Counted from the first letter of the stretch, positions 26,234-36,344 are shown. The stretch is DNA of 64,000 nucleotides from Candidatus Gastranaerophilales bacterium (GCA_944325885.1 CALVBT010000006.1:1-64000), one strand, 5' to 3'. Made by a program: numbers and translations. The notes: generated from the sequence alone by a model not told the origin.

Positions 26234-26889
26234 AAAAACTAACCTGATTGTCTGAACAATAATCATATATTACAACAAATCGGCGGTTCTTAAAAGTACC
26301 CTGTTGTTTTATTTGTTGTTTTTTTATTGTTGTTTTGATTGTTCATTTCTTTTCTTTTTTTGCGACGAAAAAGAAAAGAAACGAACCAAAGAAAAGAAAA
26401 ATGACGCTAATTAAAAACAGACTCTAATATATTTATCTTCAAAATTTTCTAAACGCTAACGCTAACGAAAATTTTGTTCGTAAATACAAAGAGTCTGTAA
26501 ACAAAGTCACAACGGCAGAGCCGTAAAACACTTTCGTGTGCAGCTTCGCTGCATACAGATAATTGTTAAAAAAAGACCTTTGCATAGTGAATTACAGAAT
26601 GTTGCATATACAACTGCAAACGAGGTATTGTCCGAGGCACGGGGAAATTACTTGAACCACAGATAATATTTGTACTTTAGCAATTTTGACGTGCCGAGTT
26701 GCCGAGACAGGTATATGCTACTTTCTGTATGAACGGAGCAGCAGGTCGATTTTTAATAATTATCTGTAGCAACTTTCAGGTTGAAAAATTAAATTTCACT
26801 GCAAAAAAGAAAGAAATGAACATATTAAACAATAATTAAAAAACAATAAATTAAATAAAATAAAACAAACCTTACATAATAAATATTAT
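26234..26889. other. Gene-free spacer holding a 0.5-kb repeat element
   Basis: The first 100 bases are cysS leader and T-rich DNA. From about 26335 to 26802 it is repeat copy A. The last 87 bases are AT-rich and hold no visible signal. Confidence 0.7.
26335..26802 (+). repeat. 0.5-kb repeat element, copy A
   Basis: Nearly identical by eye to 53536-54002 over ~465 bases. It starts with a long A/T-only hairpin around TTTTGCGACGAAAA (26342-26385) and ends with GTTGAAAAATTAAATTTCACTGC (26780-26802), the inverted-end sequence of the family. The left inverted end seen in copy C is missing here. No open reading frame of useful size is conserved between copies. Confidence 0.8.
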
Positions 26890-28635
26890 CTATGCTTTTA
26901 TTGAGGTTGTTGCACTAGGCGTGTCCTGCTTTTTCTGCAGTTTTGTCCAGGATTCAAAAGCGGTTTTTAGCTTTTGTTGTTCAACACGGTAGTTTTTGAC
27001 ATAAGAGTCTGTTTGTTCACCGATTATGTTGAGTACCCAGCCTGTAACAAGACCGAGAATAAGGTTCTTGGCTCCTGTCCAGCCTCTCAATGTACCGTAA
27101 TATGACATTCCGATACCGCCAATGATAGGCACACCGCCTGTGAGAGTTCTTGAGATACGTTCATCTCTGTCTTTTGAATTTGCAACAACTAATGCCGCAA
27201 GAGCTGCAGGGCCTAAGATTCCGACTACGTCAGTCGGAGCCGAACCTACACGGAGTTCTGCAAGTTTTTCATATACCTGATTTTCTGATGAAATTGCCCT
27301 GTTCATGTTTTTGTTCATTTTTTCCATGAACGCTTTGGCCTTTTTGTATTCTGCAGAGTTTCTGCCGTCTTTGTAGAGCAGTTTTATTTCTGTCAGAGCC
27401 TCCTGTGCAAGTCCTTTTTTGAAGGCATCAGGCTCTGTGAGTTCTTTCATTCTGGCAATTTTTTCTTCCAGTGCTTCTGCCGCCTCTTTGTTTTTTGTAT
27501 CTTTTTTGGCAATATCAGCAAGTTCATCGAGATTTTGTTTGATTTTTGCAAAGAGTTCGTTTCGTTTAACAAGTTCTGTTTCGCCGCTAAGGGCTTTGCT
27601 TTCGCTGAGTTTTGCGCCTATGTCTTTTACAAGCTCTACAGCCTTCTGGTTGGAAGAATCTATGCCCGCTTCCAAATCATAGAGTGCTTTTTTCATTGAA
27701 TAATTTACGTCTGTCATATCGTTGGAGATAGCGGCTTTTGCCTGTTTGACGTTTTTGAACAGAGCTTTTCTGTCTTTTTCTATAATATCTGTTGTTATAT
27801 AAGTTTTGTATTTGCGAAGATTGCCGAACAGCCCGCCTTTGCCGCCGTATAGTTTGTCATAAACTTCATCGTGCAAGCCTGCAAGGTCGTCCCAGGTTTG
27901 TTTAGAGCGTGCAATGTGTTTTTCTGCAGAAAATCCTGCCATATATTCCTGCATTATTTTTTCGGCTTTTTGTTCGAGAGATTTTGCTTTTGCAGGGTCT
28001 TTTTGAGCTTTTGCAAGTGATTTCAGGTAGTTGCAAAAATCAATGGTAGAGTATTCTGCGTTTTTGTAGGCATTGTTTTTGGTTTTCAAGGTTATTTTTT
28101 TGAAATAGTTTGTTATTCCGTCAGAAATTTTGCCCATACCGAGTTTTTTCATCCAATGGTATGTAAAACTGTCTTTTACGGCAGAAAAATTGGATGTTGC
28201 CTGAAGAGCGTCTGCCGAGTGCTGTATGGCTTTGTTTACGTTCAATTTTATTTTTTGCCAAGCGGTAAGGTTGTTCTCACCGTTTTTTGTGCCGGCATTG
28301 AGGTCATAGACAGCTTTTCTTGCTTTTGTAGAAATTTTTGATAATTTTTTTGCAAATCCGCCTGAAAAACCTTTTGACACAGCAGCAAACCCCAAAAGCC
28401 CGAGGATTATTGTCCCGCCTAAAGAAGCGGATATTATCCCGATGAGTTTTTTAGGGTTCATTTTTTCGGTTTCTTTTTTACTTTCCGGTTGTTCAACATC
28501 GCCGATTTGTACAGAGGCAATTGCTCCGCTGTTTATGGAAGACGGCTTTAGCGCAGGGGAAGAAATGGGATTGTAGACCCCTGTCTGCTGGGTGAATATT
28601 TTATACGGATTGTTATTTGGATAATTGACTGACAT
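26890..28635 (-). CDS. MSVN-leader membrane protein with coiled coil, 581 aa
   Basis: Starts MSVNYPNNNPYKIF, the short Asn/Pro/aromatic leader shared with other unknown genes here. A membrane segment lies at ~65-85 (LIGIISASLGGTIILGLLGFAAV). A long Lys/Glu-rich helical, probably coiled-coil middle (~95-440) follows, then hydrophobic stretches near 470-485 (VVGILGPAALAALVVA) and 505-545. No catalytic motif is seen. It is flanked by a repeat element and an SDR gene. A cell-surface or membrane-organising protein is a guess only. Confidence 0.7.
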   Translation of the reverse strand: MSVNYPNNNPYKIFTQQTGVYNPISSPALKPSSINSGAIASVQIGDVEQPESKKETEKMNPKKLIGIISASLGGTIILGLLGFAAVSKGFSGGFAKKLSKISTKARKAVYDLNAGTKNGENNLTAWQKIKLNVNKAIQHSADALQATSNFSAVKDSFTYHWMKKLGMGKISDGITNYFKKITLKTKNNAYKNAEYSTIDFCNYLKSLAKAQKDPAKAKSLEQKAEKIMQEYMAGFSAEKHIARSKQTWDDLAGLHDEVYDKLYGGKGGLFGNLRKYKTYITTDIIEKDRKALFKNVKQAKAAISNDMTDVNYSMKKALYDLEAGIDSSNQKAVELVKDIGAKLSESKALSGETELVKRNELFAKIKQNLDELADIAKKDTKNKEAAEALEEKIARMKELTEPDAFKKGLAQEALTEIKLLYKDGRNSAEYKKAKAFMEKMNKNMNRAISSENQVYEKLAELRVGSAPTDVVGILGPAALAALVVANSKDRDERISRTLTGGVPIIGGIGMSYYGTLRGWTGAKNLILGLVTGWVLNIIGEQTDSYVKNYRVEQQKLKTAFESWTKLQKKQDTPSATTSIKA

Positions 28636-28726
28636 AACCTTAAAAAAGATAATATTTGCCTACCTGTTTATATAAAAACATGTTTTTCAAAAAAGTTGCG
28701 CATTTTTCTCATTTTTAGTTACAAAT

Positions 28727-29578
28727 TTATAAATTTTTAATTCGTTTGGACAGGGCTGTTTTTATGCAGAAATTTGTAACCCCCTGCGGCAGCAATGACA
28801 CAAACCGTGCAAAATATGAATCTTTGCCCACATTGTAGGATTGTTTCGGTCTTTTTGCACACAGAGCCTTGTATACAGTGTCTGCAATGTCCTGCGGTTT
28901 TAGTCCCTTGTCTGTGTTTGACCTTGCATTTTTCATCAAAAATTCAAACTCTTTTTTGTATTTCTTTTTGCCTTCTTCGCAAAGGTGTTCGAGGTTCTGT
29001 TCGCAGAAATTAACAGACTTTTCCCATATCGGTGTGGCGACCACTCCGGGTTTTATGGAAATAATTTTTAAATTTTTGAGTTTTGCCTCTATCAAAAGGA
29101 AGTTGAAAAACATATCCAGTGATTTTTTGGAAACACAGTAAGGCGAAACAAAAGGAAATATCCCGTAACTCGCCATAGAGCTGATGTTTACAATCCTTGC
29201 ATCATCGGATTTTTTTAAAAAAGGCAAAAATTTCTGTGCGCATTGAATAGCACCAAAAACATTTACATCAAACTGCTTTTTCAAAAGGTCAACGGGAATG
29301 TATTCAACAGGCCCGCCAATGGCTATGCCTGCATTGTTTACCAGCGCAAAAAGAGTGTCTGTTGTTTTTGCTATTTCTTCTGCCGCACTGTTAAGGCTTT
29401 GTTCTTCTGTCACATCAAGAAATATGGCAGTGATGTTGTGGTTCAGGGCTTCGAGCGTGAGTTTGTCTTCTTCTTTTCTTACTCCTGCAAAGACTTTAAA
29501 GCCTTCTTTCGCAAGCTTTTTTGCTGTTTCTTTGCCAAGACCGGACGAGGCTCCTGTTATCAGTACATATTTTTCCAT
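28727..29578 (-). CDS. Short-chain dehydrogenase/reductase
   Basis: 283 aa. The NAD(P) motif TGASSGLGKE (residues ~8-17), NNAG, and the catalytic Ser...YCVSKKS (Tyr-x3-Lys) are intact. The C-terminal extension after residue 200 is typical of classical SDRs acting on lipids, retinoids or sterols, but substrate cannot be read from the sequence. The start ATG lacks a clear ribosome site and lies nine bases after the pseudopilin stop, so translation may be coupled. Confidence 0.88.
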   Translation of the reverse strand: MEKYVLITGASSGLGKETAKKLAKEGFKVFAGVRKEEDKLTLEALNHNITAIFLDVTEEQSLNSAAEEIAKTTDTLFALVNNAGIAIGGPVEYIPVDLLKKQFDVNVFGAIQCAQKFLPFLKKSDDARIVNISSMASYGIFPFVSPYCVSKKSLDMFFNFLLIEAKLKNLKIISIKPGVVATPIWEKSVNFCEQNLEHLCEEGKKKYKKEFEFLMKNARSNTDKGLKPQDIADTVYKALCAKRPKQSYNVGKDSYFARFVSLLPQGVTNFCIKTALSKRIKNL

Positions 29579-29587
29579 AAGGCGTTT

Positions 29588-30220
29588 TTAGAATTTACCC
29601 CCTCTTAAATAGTATTCTGAACAGCTCATGCCGTTGGAGTGGTTTGAACAGTCACGCTCCAGCTCTATGTTGTTGAGTTCTGCGCCAAAGGCTTCGATTC
29701 TGTTTTTGTAAAGGAATATGCCGAAAATATCACGCCCGATTCTGTTAGGTTTTTGTGTTCCGTTCATATCAAACAAAGCAGAAGCGCAGGGCGTTTTTTC
29801 CGTACATTCGCAATCCAGCCATTTGAAACCCACGATATTTCCGTTTTCCTGATAAGAGAAAAAACGTGTGAAAGCAATGGATTGCATAGGCACCTGCGCA
29901 CCGTTTTTGAATCTGTAATGATATGATTTCAGGCCTGCAGGGCTTTTGTCCAGATCTGCGTTCAAATAAGGGCTGATTATCATAAACAGCTCTTTTTCTT
30001 TTTCTTCAACACTGCTTTTGCAGATGGTGTCGATTTTTTCTGCATCGCTTACGTTAAATACCTCAAAGTTTGACTGCATCTCAGCATAGCTTTTTTTCCA
30101 GCCCGAGATGATTTTTGCCTCTTTTGAGTTGTTAAAAATAACCGGCAGGCATAATATAACAGTGGTCAAAAGCAAACATATTACGATTGCTATTTCTACC
30201 ATATTAAATGCTTTTTTCAC
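29588..30220 (-). CDS. Prepilin-like protein, 210 aa
   Basis: GTG start at 30220 with GAGGA eight bases upstream. The N-terminus MKKA-FNMVEIAIVI is a type IV prepilin signal: short basic leader, cleavage before Phe, Glu at mature position 5, then a hydrophobic helix. Ala replaces the usual Gly before the cut. The globular part has several Cys (CECTEKTPCAS, ERDCSNHSNGMSCSE). Likely a minor pilin or pseudopilin exported by a type II/IV system whose core genes are not in the window. Confidence 0.8.
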   Translation of the reverse strand: MKKAFNMVEIAIVICLLLTTVILCLPVIFNNSKEAKIISGWKKSYAEMQSNFEVFNVSDAEKIDTICKSSVEEKEKELFMIISPYLNADLDKSPAGLKSYHYRFKNGAQVPMQSIAFTRFFSYQENGNIVGFKWLDCECTEKTPCASALFDMNGTQKPNRIGRDIFGIFLYKNRIEAFGAELNNIELERDCSNHSNGMSCSEYYLRGGKF

Positions 30221-30237
30221 GTTTGCGTCCTCAATTT

Positions 30238-30287
30238 GCCCTGCCTGTTTGAACGGTTTTAGCTTGTTTTGTTCCGTAAGACAGGGC
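30238..30287 (-). terminator. Hairpin between PHP gene and pseudopilin gene
   Basis: GCCCTG (30238-30243) pairs with CAGGGC (30282-30287), with CGG/CCG inside. The minus-strand 3' tail lacks a T run, so it may be an attenuator or processing site rather than a full terminator. Confidence 0.35.
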
Positions 30288-30296
30288 GTTTTATTT

Positions 30297-31163
30297 TTAT
30301 CTTGCCAAATCCAGCTGTTTTTTTTCTTTCATAAGCATGTCATAAATCCATTCGGGGATGAAGTTTTTCCCGAGGATTATCTGACCGTTGTTCGGATTCG
30401 GTGCGTGGAAATCAGAACCGCCTGTGATAATCAGTCCGTTTTTCTCTGCAATGGAAGAATAGTATTCTACCATAGCGGGAGAGTGTTTGCGGTGATATGC
30501 CTCTACCCCTCTGAGTCCGTAATGCATGAATTCTTTTATCAGAGTTTCTGCATCTTCAACATCAAACGGGTGTGCAAAAACAGGGATTCCGCCCGCATCA
30601 TAAATAATCTCAATTGCTTCGTGTGGAGAGATTGTTTTTCTTTGTACATAAACTTCGGAATCGTTGTTTATATATTTATTATAGGCTTCCATCACGCTGC
30701 TTGTACCGCCTGCAAGCGTAATCGCCTTGGCAATATGAGGACGGCCGATACTTCCGCCTTCTGCCACAAGGCTTTTGAGTTTGTCAAAAGTCACGTGGAT
30801 GCCTTCTTTTTTGTTTAGAAGGTGCAAAATTTGTTCTGTTTGCTCTATACGGGCTTTTTGCTGTGATTTTAACATTGCCTGAAAATCGCTGTCGTCACGG
30901 TTCATAAAATATCCGAGGATATGGATTTCCACATCTTTATAAATCGTGTTGATTTCTACACCCGGCAGAATCTCAAGAGCTTTTGTGCCGGTATCTTTTG
31001 CGATTTTTTGAGCATAGTTCAGTGCTATCGGATAAGCCAGAACATTGTCGTGGTCTGTAATCGCAATAGCATTCAAACCTGCTTCAATAGCAGTATCCAC
31101 AATCTTTTCAGGCGAGAAAACCCCGTCCGAATAGGTTGTGTGAATGTGTAAATCGACTTTCAC
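30297..31163 (-). CDS. PHP-domain phosphoesterase
   Basis: 288 aa, GTG start at 31163 with AAAGGATAGAAAG upstream. The metal-binding PHP motifs are present: DLHIHTTYSDG (4-14), AITDHDN, PGVEINT, HPFDVE and GGSDFHAPN. Relatives include YciV/RNase AM, which trims 5' ends of RNA, and nucleotide phosphatases. It follows ymdB and rny in one orientation with 15 bases to ymdB, which fits an RNA-turnover role. Confidence 0.85.
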   Translation of the reverse strand: MKVDLHIHTTYSDGVFSPEKIVDTAIEAGLNAIAITDHDNVLAYPIALNYAQKIAKDTGTKALEILPGVEINTIYKDVEIHILGYFMNRDDSDFQAMLKSQQKARIEQTEQILHLLNKKEGIHVTFDKLKSLVAEGGSIGRPHIAKAITLAGGTSSVMEAYNKYINNDSEVYVQRKTISPHEAIEIIYDAGGIPVFAHPFDVEDAETLIKEFMHYGLRGVEAYHRKHSPAMVEYYSSIAEKNGLIITGGSDFHAPNPNNGQIILGKNFIPEWIYDMLMKEKKQLDLAR

Positions 31164-31178
31164 CTTTCTATCCTTTCT

Positions 31179-32024
31179 TCATAATGTTACCTCACTAATA
31201 TCTTTTTTAATTTGAATTCTTTTTATGCTTTGTGATTGCCCGGATACGGCGTCAAAGCTCATTTCTACAGCGTTGAGTTCTACAACGGAAGACTCTGCAA
31301 TATCAAAACGCTCGGGGATGCTGGTCATCAATCGTTTTAGCGAGCCTTCATATCCCATACCGATTACGGAATCATAAGCCCCGCAAAAGCCTGCATCTGT
31401 AATGTATGCAGTGTAATCGTTCAGGATTTTTTCGTCTGCTGTTTGTACATGTGTATGTGTGCCGATTACCGCACTGATTTTGTGTCCTGAGCAGAATTTG
31501 CCGAAACATATTTTTTCGGCACTTGCTTCTGCATGAAAATCCACTATAACAATCGGAGCTTCTTCTTTTATTTTTTCAATTTCATTTTGTACAATTTCCC
31601 ACGGAGAGTCGACGGGGTTCATAAAAGTACGTCCGAGAAAATTCATAACGGCAATTTTTGTATCGCAAACTTCAAAAATTCTGTAACCCGTTCCGTAGGT
31701 GCCTTTGGGGTAATTCCACGGGCGGATAAGTCTGTCAGAGTTGTTTATGTAAGAGTAAATATCTTTTTTGTCCCAGATGTGGTTGCCCGATGTAAAGCAG
31801 TCAATGCCCAATTGCGCAAGTTCATTGTGGTTTTTTTCCGTAAGGCCGAAACCGTGAGAGGCATTTTCTACATTGGCTATGATAAAGTCATAGGGCTTTT
31901 GTGCATTGTTGGTGTTTTCTGTGTTTTCGGCGCAGAGCAGTCCGCCCAAGAAATGCTTTACGGCATTACGCCCCGGGCGGCCCACAATATCACCTATAAA
32001 TAATACTTTTATTGTTTTGTTCAT
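31179..32024 (-). CDS. YmdB-type metallophosphoesterase
   Basis: 281 aa. Calcineurin-like metal motifs: FIGDIVGRPGR (N-terminus), VENASHGFGLTEK, TSGNHIWDKK, VDFHAEASAEK and GTHTHVQTADE. This matches the TIGR00282/YmdB family, which hydrolyses 2',3'- and 3',5'-cyclic nucleotides and affects biofilm and mRNA levels in Bacillus. It lies directly downstream of rny, an order conserved in many bacteria. Confidence 0.92.
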   Translation of the reverse strand: MNKTIKVLFIGDIVGRPGRNAVKHFLGGLLCAENTENTNNAQKPYDFIIANVENASHGFGLTEKNHNELAQLGIDCFTSGNHIWDKKDIYSYINNSDRLIRPWNYPKGTYGTGYRIFEVCDTKIAVMNFLGRTFMNPVDSPWEIVQNEIEKIKEEAPIVIVDFHAEASAEKICFGKFCSGHKISAVIGTHTHVQTADEKILNDYTAYITDAGFCGAYDSVIGMGYEGSLKRLMTSIPERFDIAESSVVELNAVEMSFDAVSGQSQSIKRIQIKKDISEVTL

Positions 32025-32077
32025 ATTATGCCTGCGTATACAGGTCGTAATCGAGTTTGTAGCTATTTTATGGAGTG

Positions 32078-33598
32078 TTATTTAGCTATTTCTGTTGTTC
32101 TGATTTCTCTAACAACAGTGACTCTGATTTGACCCGGATAATCGAGTTCTTCTTCAATACGCTTGGCAATATCTCTGGCGAGTTTTGCGCTGGCCAAATC
32201 ATCGAACATTTCGGGCTGGACAATAATCCTGACCTCTCTGCCCGCCTGTACAGCAAAAGACTGTTTTATGCCGTCATAGCTGGAGGCAATTTCTTCGATT
32301 TTTTTGAGTCTTTTGATGTAGATTTCAAGAGTATCACGTCTTGAACCGGGGCGTCCGGCTGATATAGCATCCGCAAGTTTTACCAGAACTGCTTCAATCG
32401 TATTTGCTGTAACATCGTCGTGGTGAGCTTCGATAGCGTGGATAACCTCTTCTCTTTCACCATAACGTCTGGCAAGCTCAACACCAAGCTCAATATGTGT
32501 TCCGTCTTGAGTCTGGTCAACGGCTTTGCCTATGTCGTGCAGGAGTCCGGCACGTTTTGCAACCTGAATATTGGCTCCGAGTTCTGCAGCCAGCATTCCT
32601 GCAATGTGTCCGACCTCGAGCGAGTGTTTCAAAACATTCTGGCCGTAGCTTGTTCTGTAATAGAGGCGGCCGAGAGTTTTGATTAGCTCTTTATGAAGGT
32701 TCAAAACGCCCATATCAACAGCAGCGTTTTCACCTTCTTTTTTGATTTTTTCTTCAATTTCTTCCTGTGCTTTTTCCACCATTTCTTCGATTCTTACAGG
32801 GTGGATACGGCCGTCGGAGATGAGTTTTTCCAGTGCAACTTTTGCAATTTCCCTTCTTACAGGGTCGAAGCTGGAGAGTACAACAGCCTCGGGTGTATCA
32901 TCGATAATGAGGTCTACGCCTGTCAGAGTTTCCAAAGTTCTGATGTTGCGGCCTTCACGTCCGATAATACGTCCTTTCATCTCGTCTGAGGGAAGGTTTA
33001 CAACAGAAACAGTCGACTCTACAACCTGATCAATTGCACATCTTTGCATTGTTGTAGAGAGGATATCCTGAGCCATTTCTTTTGCAGATTCTCTGATTTT
33101 AGCTTCGTTTTCTTTAATCAGCTGCATTTGTTCCTGCTGCAGGTCTTGTTTCAATTGTTCCATCAGCATGTGGCGTGCTTCTTCACGTGACATGCCTGCG
33201 ATTTTTTCTGTTTCTTCAATTTGTTTTGCGATTAAATCTGCCAGATAGTCTTCTTTTTCGAGCAGTTCATCCATTTTCTTTTGAGCGGCATATTCTTTGT
33301 CAGAGGCTTCTTGCAGTTTGTCCTCGAGCATATCTTCTTTTTTTGCGATTTTGTCTTCTGCTCTTTGCAAGTCCTGACGGCGTTCTCTTACTTCTTCGTC
33401 AAACTTTTCTCTTTCTGCGTGCAAAGCTTCTTTTGCCTGAATCATTGCTTCTTTTTTCAAAAGATTTTCTTTTTCGGTGCTTTCTTTTGAAAGTTTTTCA
33501 TAAAGTGCCTGAACAGTCTTTTTCTTTTGCCAGATTACAAAAGCGGTACCCGCAAAGGCAATCAGGGCAATTATCAAGACTGTAATTAATAAATACAT
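32078..33598 (-). CDS. rny: Ribonuclease Y
   Basis: 506 aa from the ATG at 33598 ([15 protein letters not shown]). A longer reading to 33673 adds a Cys/Arg-rich stretch not seen in the family and would bury the membrane anchor. It has an N-terminal membrane helix, a long coiled coil (~30-190), a KH domain with [13 protein letters not shown], and an HD domain with HDIGKAVD. It is a membrane endonuclease that starts mRNA decay. The leader has a moderate GAGG/AGGA site. Confidence 0.95.
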   Translation of the reverse strand: MYLLITVLIIALIAFAGTAFVIWQKKKTVQALYEKLSKESTEKENLLKKEAMIQAKEALHAEREKFDEEVRERRQDLQRAEDKIAKKEDMLEDKLQEASDKEYAAQKKMDELLEKEDYLADLIAKQIEETEKIAGMSREEARHMLMEQLKQDLQQEQMQLIKENEAKIRESAKEMAQDILSTTMQRCAIDQVVESTVSVVNLPSDEMKGRIIGREGRNIRTLETLTGVDLIIDDTPEAVVLSSFDPVRREIAKVALEKLISDGRIHPVRIEEMVEKAQEEIEEKIKKEGENAAVDMGVLNLHKELIKTLGRLYYRTSYGQNVLKHSLEVGHIAGMLAAELGANIQVAKRAGLLHDIGKAVDQTQDGTHIELGVELARRYGEREEVIHAIEAHHDDVTANTIEAVLVKLADAISAGRPGSRRDTLEIYIKRLKKIEEIASSYDGIKQSFAVQAGREVRIIVQPEMFDDLASAKLARDIAKRIEEELDYPGQIRVTVVREIRTTEIAK

Positions 33599-33793
33599 TG
33601 TTTCGATTGTCCTATACCTCGTATTTCTATATACACATAACCCAACATGCCTGCAGTTATGCAGAATCGGCACATTCGGGCTTAATTTTATTTGTGTTGT
33701 TTTGAATATGTATTAATTCATATAAAAATCATTAATTATATACTAAACTAAGATAATAGTATCATATATTGAAGGATTTTAAAAGCGTGAAAA

Positions 33794-34162
33794 TTAAACA
33801 GTTGTGTTATTAGTTTTGTCGGCTTGTTTTTTTCTCACTGCATTAATGATGGCATCCTGCATTGCGCCGAGGACGGTACCTGTTACGAGCAGGGTCACAA
33901 TGATATTTGAAACTTTTTTTATTGTTTTGAGTCGGCTAAGGCCTTTAAATTTTTCCTGTTTTATTGCTTTAAAAATGTCATATCCTGCAACGACCGCACC
34001 GGCAAACAGTCCTGATTTTATTCCAAGTGATGAGGACTGATAGGTGTTTCCGTTTTTTGTGGTTTTTTCTTTTTCGTGTTTTATTTTTGATTCAAAAGAG
34101 ATATTGTTTTTTTCGTTTCTATCGGATTTTATTGCGTTCATCGCAATTGCATTTATGCTCAT
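33794..34162 (-). CDS. MSIN-leader small membrane protein, 122 aa
   Basis: Starts MSINAIAMNAIKSDRNEKNN, followed by a polar stretch, then two hydrophobic segments (~50-66 GIKSGLFAGAVVAGYDIF; ~86-104 IIVTLLVTGTVLGAM) and a basic, Asn/Thr-rich end. No family recognised. AGG lies eight bases before the ATG. Another member of the MSV/MSI-leader set. Confidence 0.65.
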   Translation of the reverse strand: MSINAIAMNAIKSDRNEKNNISFESKIKHEKEKTTKNGNTYQSSSLGIKSGLFAGAVVAGYDIFKAIKQEKFKGLSRLKTIKKVSNIIVTLLVTGTVLGAMQDAIINAVRKKQADKTNNTTV

Positions 34163-34508
34163 GGTTTTTGCCTGCTGGTTGTAAATTACCCTTTCATGAA
34201 TTATCGGGCATGGAAAAAATTGCCCTGAAATTGTAAAATATTACAAAATTGTTACATTTTGGGGCAAATTTTGATGTGCCGGCAAGATATCAGCCGGAAA
34301 GAAATATCTAAAATCGACCATTGTGCAATGAATTACAGAAAGTTATATAAACTATTTACACCACCTGCACATTGGGGTTGAAAATGTCTGAGGCGGCTTC
34401 GTTTATATCTATGGAAGTGACCCCATGCGCTTGTTGCCTGTGCCGGACTTGTTTAACAAAATGGACTTGCCAATTGCACAGGTTCTACAAGTAGTCGGAG
34501 TCAGTTGA
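34163..34508. other. Gene-free spacer with 110-base module
   Basis: Holds a small hairpin CCGGC...GCCGG near 34279-34298, a stretch with GAATTACAGAAAGTT that echoes the 0.5-kb element, and the dispersed module at 34409-34520. No gene is seen. Confidence 0.6.
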
Positions 34509-34520
34509 CTATATGAAATA
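34409..34520 (+). repeat. 110-base dispersed module, copy 2
   Basis: Same word order as 3998-4108 (GTGACCCC, CGGACTTGTTTA, GGACTT, ATTGCAC, GTTCTAC), ending in GGAGTCAGTTGACTATATG. It overlaps the last four codons and stop of uvrC, so the repeat supplies the end of that gene. Confidence 0.6.
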
Positions 34521-36344
34521 ATTGTACACGGCTTTTGCGGCACGTTTGGGTATCTTTTCGCACAGCTGTTCATAAGACGCCTGCGAAATCTTCTTGATAT
34601 CTTTAAATTCTTTCATTAAAATTTCTTTGTTTTCCTTAGACAGCCCCTTTATCTCATCAAGGACGGACTCTGTAGCTTTTTTGCCTCTGAGTTTTCTGTG
34701 ATAAGTGATAGCGAACCTGTGAGCCTCATCTCTTATGCGCTGGAAAAAGTACAATGCAGGCGAATTTATCGGGAACACGACAGGCTGCGACTCGTGCGGT
34801 TTGAAGACTTCTTCCAGCCTTTTTGCCAGTGACACCACATCCGGATGAAAATCGTGTGCATCAAATATCTCCATAACAGAGGACAGCTGGCCTTTGCCGC
34901 CGTCTATGATTATCAAATCCGGCATGGGCAGGGTTTCTGACAGTTTGCCAAAGTATCTTCTTTCCACAACCTCTTGCAGCGATTGAAAGTCATCGGGTTT
35001 TGATTCTGTGGAGCGGACTTTGAACTTGCGGTATCTGGATTTTTTTGGCATACCGTTTTCGAACGTAACCATAGAGGCGACCGTATTTGTGCCTTGAATG
35101 TGCGAGATATCAAAGCATTCCGCAACGTAGGGGAATTTTGACAGCCCGAGTTTTTCTTGGATATAGCTGCCTACCTCGTTGTAATCTCTTTGTATTTCGT
35201 TTAGTTTTTCGAGTTTTACTTTTTCAAAATAGAATTTTGCATTTTTTTGAGCAAGGCTCAAAAGTTCTATGTTGCGTTTTGAGGCTGCATCGGTAATGTT
35301 TACTTTTTTGTGTGCAACAGAAGCAAGCCACTGTTCGTACAGCTCTATGTCTTCTTTTTCCAGAAGTTTTGGCAGTACAATTGTTGCGGGGATTTCTGTT
35401 TCTGACGCCATGGTGTAGTATTCTTTTAAAAACGTTGTCAGAACCTCGGTTTCGTTGGAGAGGTTGAGGTTTGAGAATTGGAAATCTTTTTTGTCCGTGA
35501 GTCTGCCCTGACGTATCTGCAAAAGCGAAACAACAAACAAATTGCCCTCGTTGTAAACAGAAACAATATCCTGATTTATGCTTGTGTTTTCAAACACAAC
35601 TTTTTGATGTTCCATTGTTTTTTGGACATCACGCCAGCTGTCACGGTATCTTGCAGCTTTTTCAAAATCCTCGTTTGCGGCATATTTTTCCATCTCTTTT
35701 TTGAGGGCGTCCACGAGTTCTTTTTGTTTCCCTGTTAAAAACAGTTCTACGTTTTTCAGGATTTTTTTGTATTCTTCGGGGGTGATGAGCCTCTGGCAGG
35801 GAGCCATGCAGCGGCCTATGTGGTAATACAGGCATGGTCTGTCTTTGAATTTTGGAGTTTTGCACTGTTTTAGGGGGAAGAGTTTTTTTATCAAATCCAG
35901 AGTTGCATACATTGCACGGGAATCCGTGTACGGCCCGAAGTATTTGCCTTTAATTTTGTTTTTGTTGGCTTTTCTTGCAACGATTATGCGTGGGTATTCC
36001 TCTTCTGTGATAACAAAGTAGGGGAATTTTTTGTCGTCTTTTAAAAGCACATTGTATTTTGGTTTGTGTTTTTTTATAAGGTGGCTTTCAAGAATCAGAG
36101 CCTCGACTTCGCTGTCTGTGACGATAAAGTTTATTTTTGCGATTTGCGGCACCATTACACGGAGTTTGGGCGAGTCGTGGTGTTTGTTAAAATAGCTGTA
36201 TACTCGCTTTTTCAGGTTTTTTGCTTTGCCGACATAGATGATTTCGCCGTCTTTGTCATAATACTGGTATGACCCGCTGAGTTCCGGAATGATGGCGAGG
36301 GTTTCTTTTACTTCTTTTTGTAGGTTTGATTTTTGCGTTGCCAT
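34509..36344 (-). CDS. uvrC: Excinuclease ABC subunit C
   Basis: 611 aa. GIY-YIG nuclease (GSYQYYDKDG...IYVGKAKNLKKR) at ~19-50, the Cys cluster CLYYHIGRCMAPC, a UVR domain (EDFEKAARYRD), the RNase H-like C-terminal nuclease with ECFDISHIQGT and IIIDGGKGQL, and a C-terminal HhH region. It makes both incisions in nucleotide excision repair. There is no ribosome site; an extended -10 box lies six bases upstream of ATG, so the mRNA may be leaderless. The end of the gene runs into a dispersed repeat. Confidence 0.96.
   Translation of the reverse strand: MATQKSNLQKEVKETLAIIPELSGSYQYYDKDGEIIYVGKAKNLKKRVYSYFNKHHDSPKLRVMVPQIAKINFIVTDSEVEALILESHLIKKHKPKYNVLLKDDKKFPYFVITEEEYPRIIVARKANKNKIKGKYFGPYTDSRAMYATLDLIKKLFPLKQCKTPKFKDRPCLYYHIGRCMAPCQRLITPEEYKKILKNVELFLTGKQKELVDALKKEMEKYAANEDFEKAARYRDSWRDVQKTMEHQKVVFENTSINQDIVSVYNEGNLFVVSLLQIRQGRLTDKKDFQFSNLNLSNETEVLTTFLKEYYTMASETEIPATIVLPKLLEKEDIELYEQWLASVAHKKVNITDAASKRNIELLSLAQKNAKFYFEKVKLEKLNEIQRDYNEVGSYIQEKLGLSKFPYVAECFDISHIQGTNTVASMVTFENGMPKKSRYRKFKVRSTESKPDDFQSLQEVVERRYFGKLSETLPMPDLIIIDGGKGQLSSVMEIFDAHDFHPDVVSLAKRLEEVFKPHESQPVVFPINSPALYFFQRIRDEAHRFAITYHRKLRGKKATESVLDEIKGLSKENKEILMKEFKDIKKISQASYEQLCEKIPKRAAKAVYNYFI

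Noticed and set aside
26235-26334. T-box or other leader upstream of cysS
   Set aside because: No AGGGTGG-type T-box core, specifier stem or antiterminator could be found.
33599-33673. Longer start of RNase Y
   Set aside because: Adds 25 residues before the membrane anchor with no family support.
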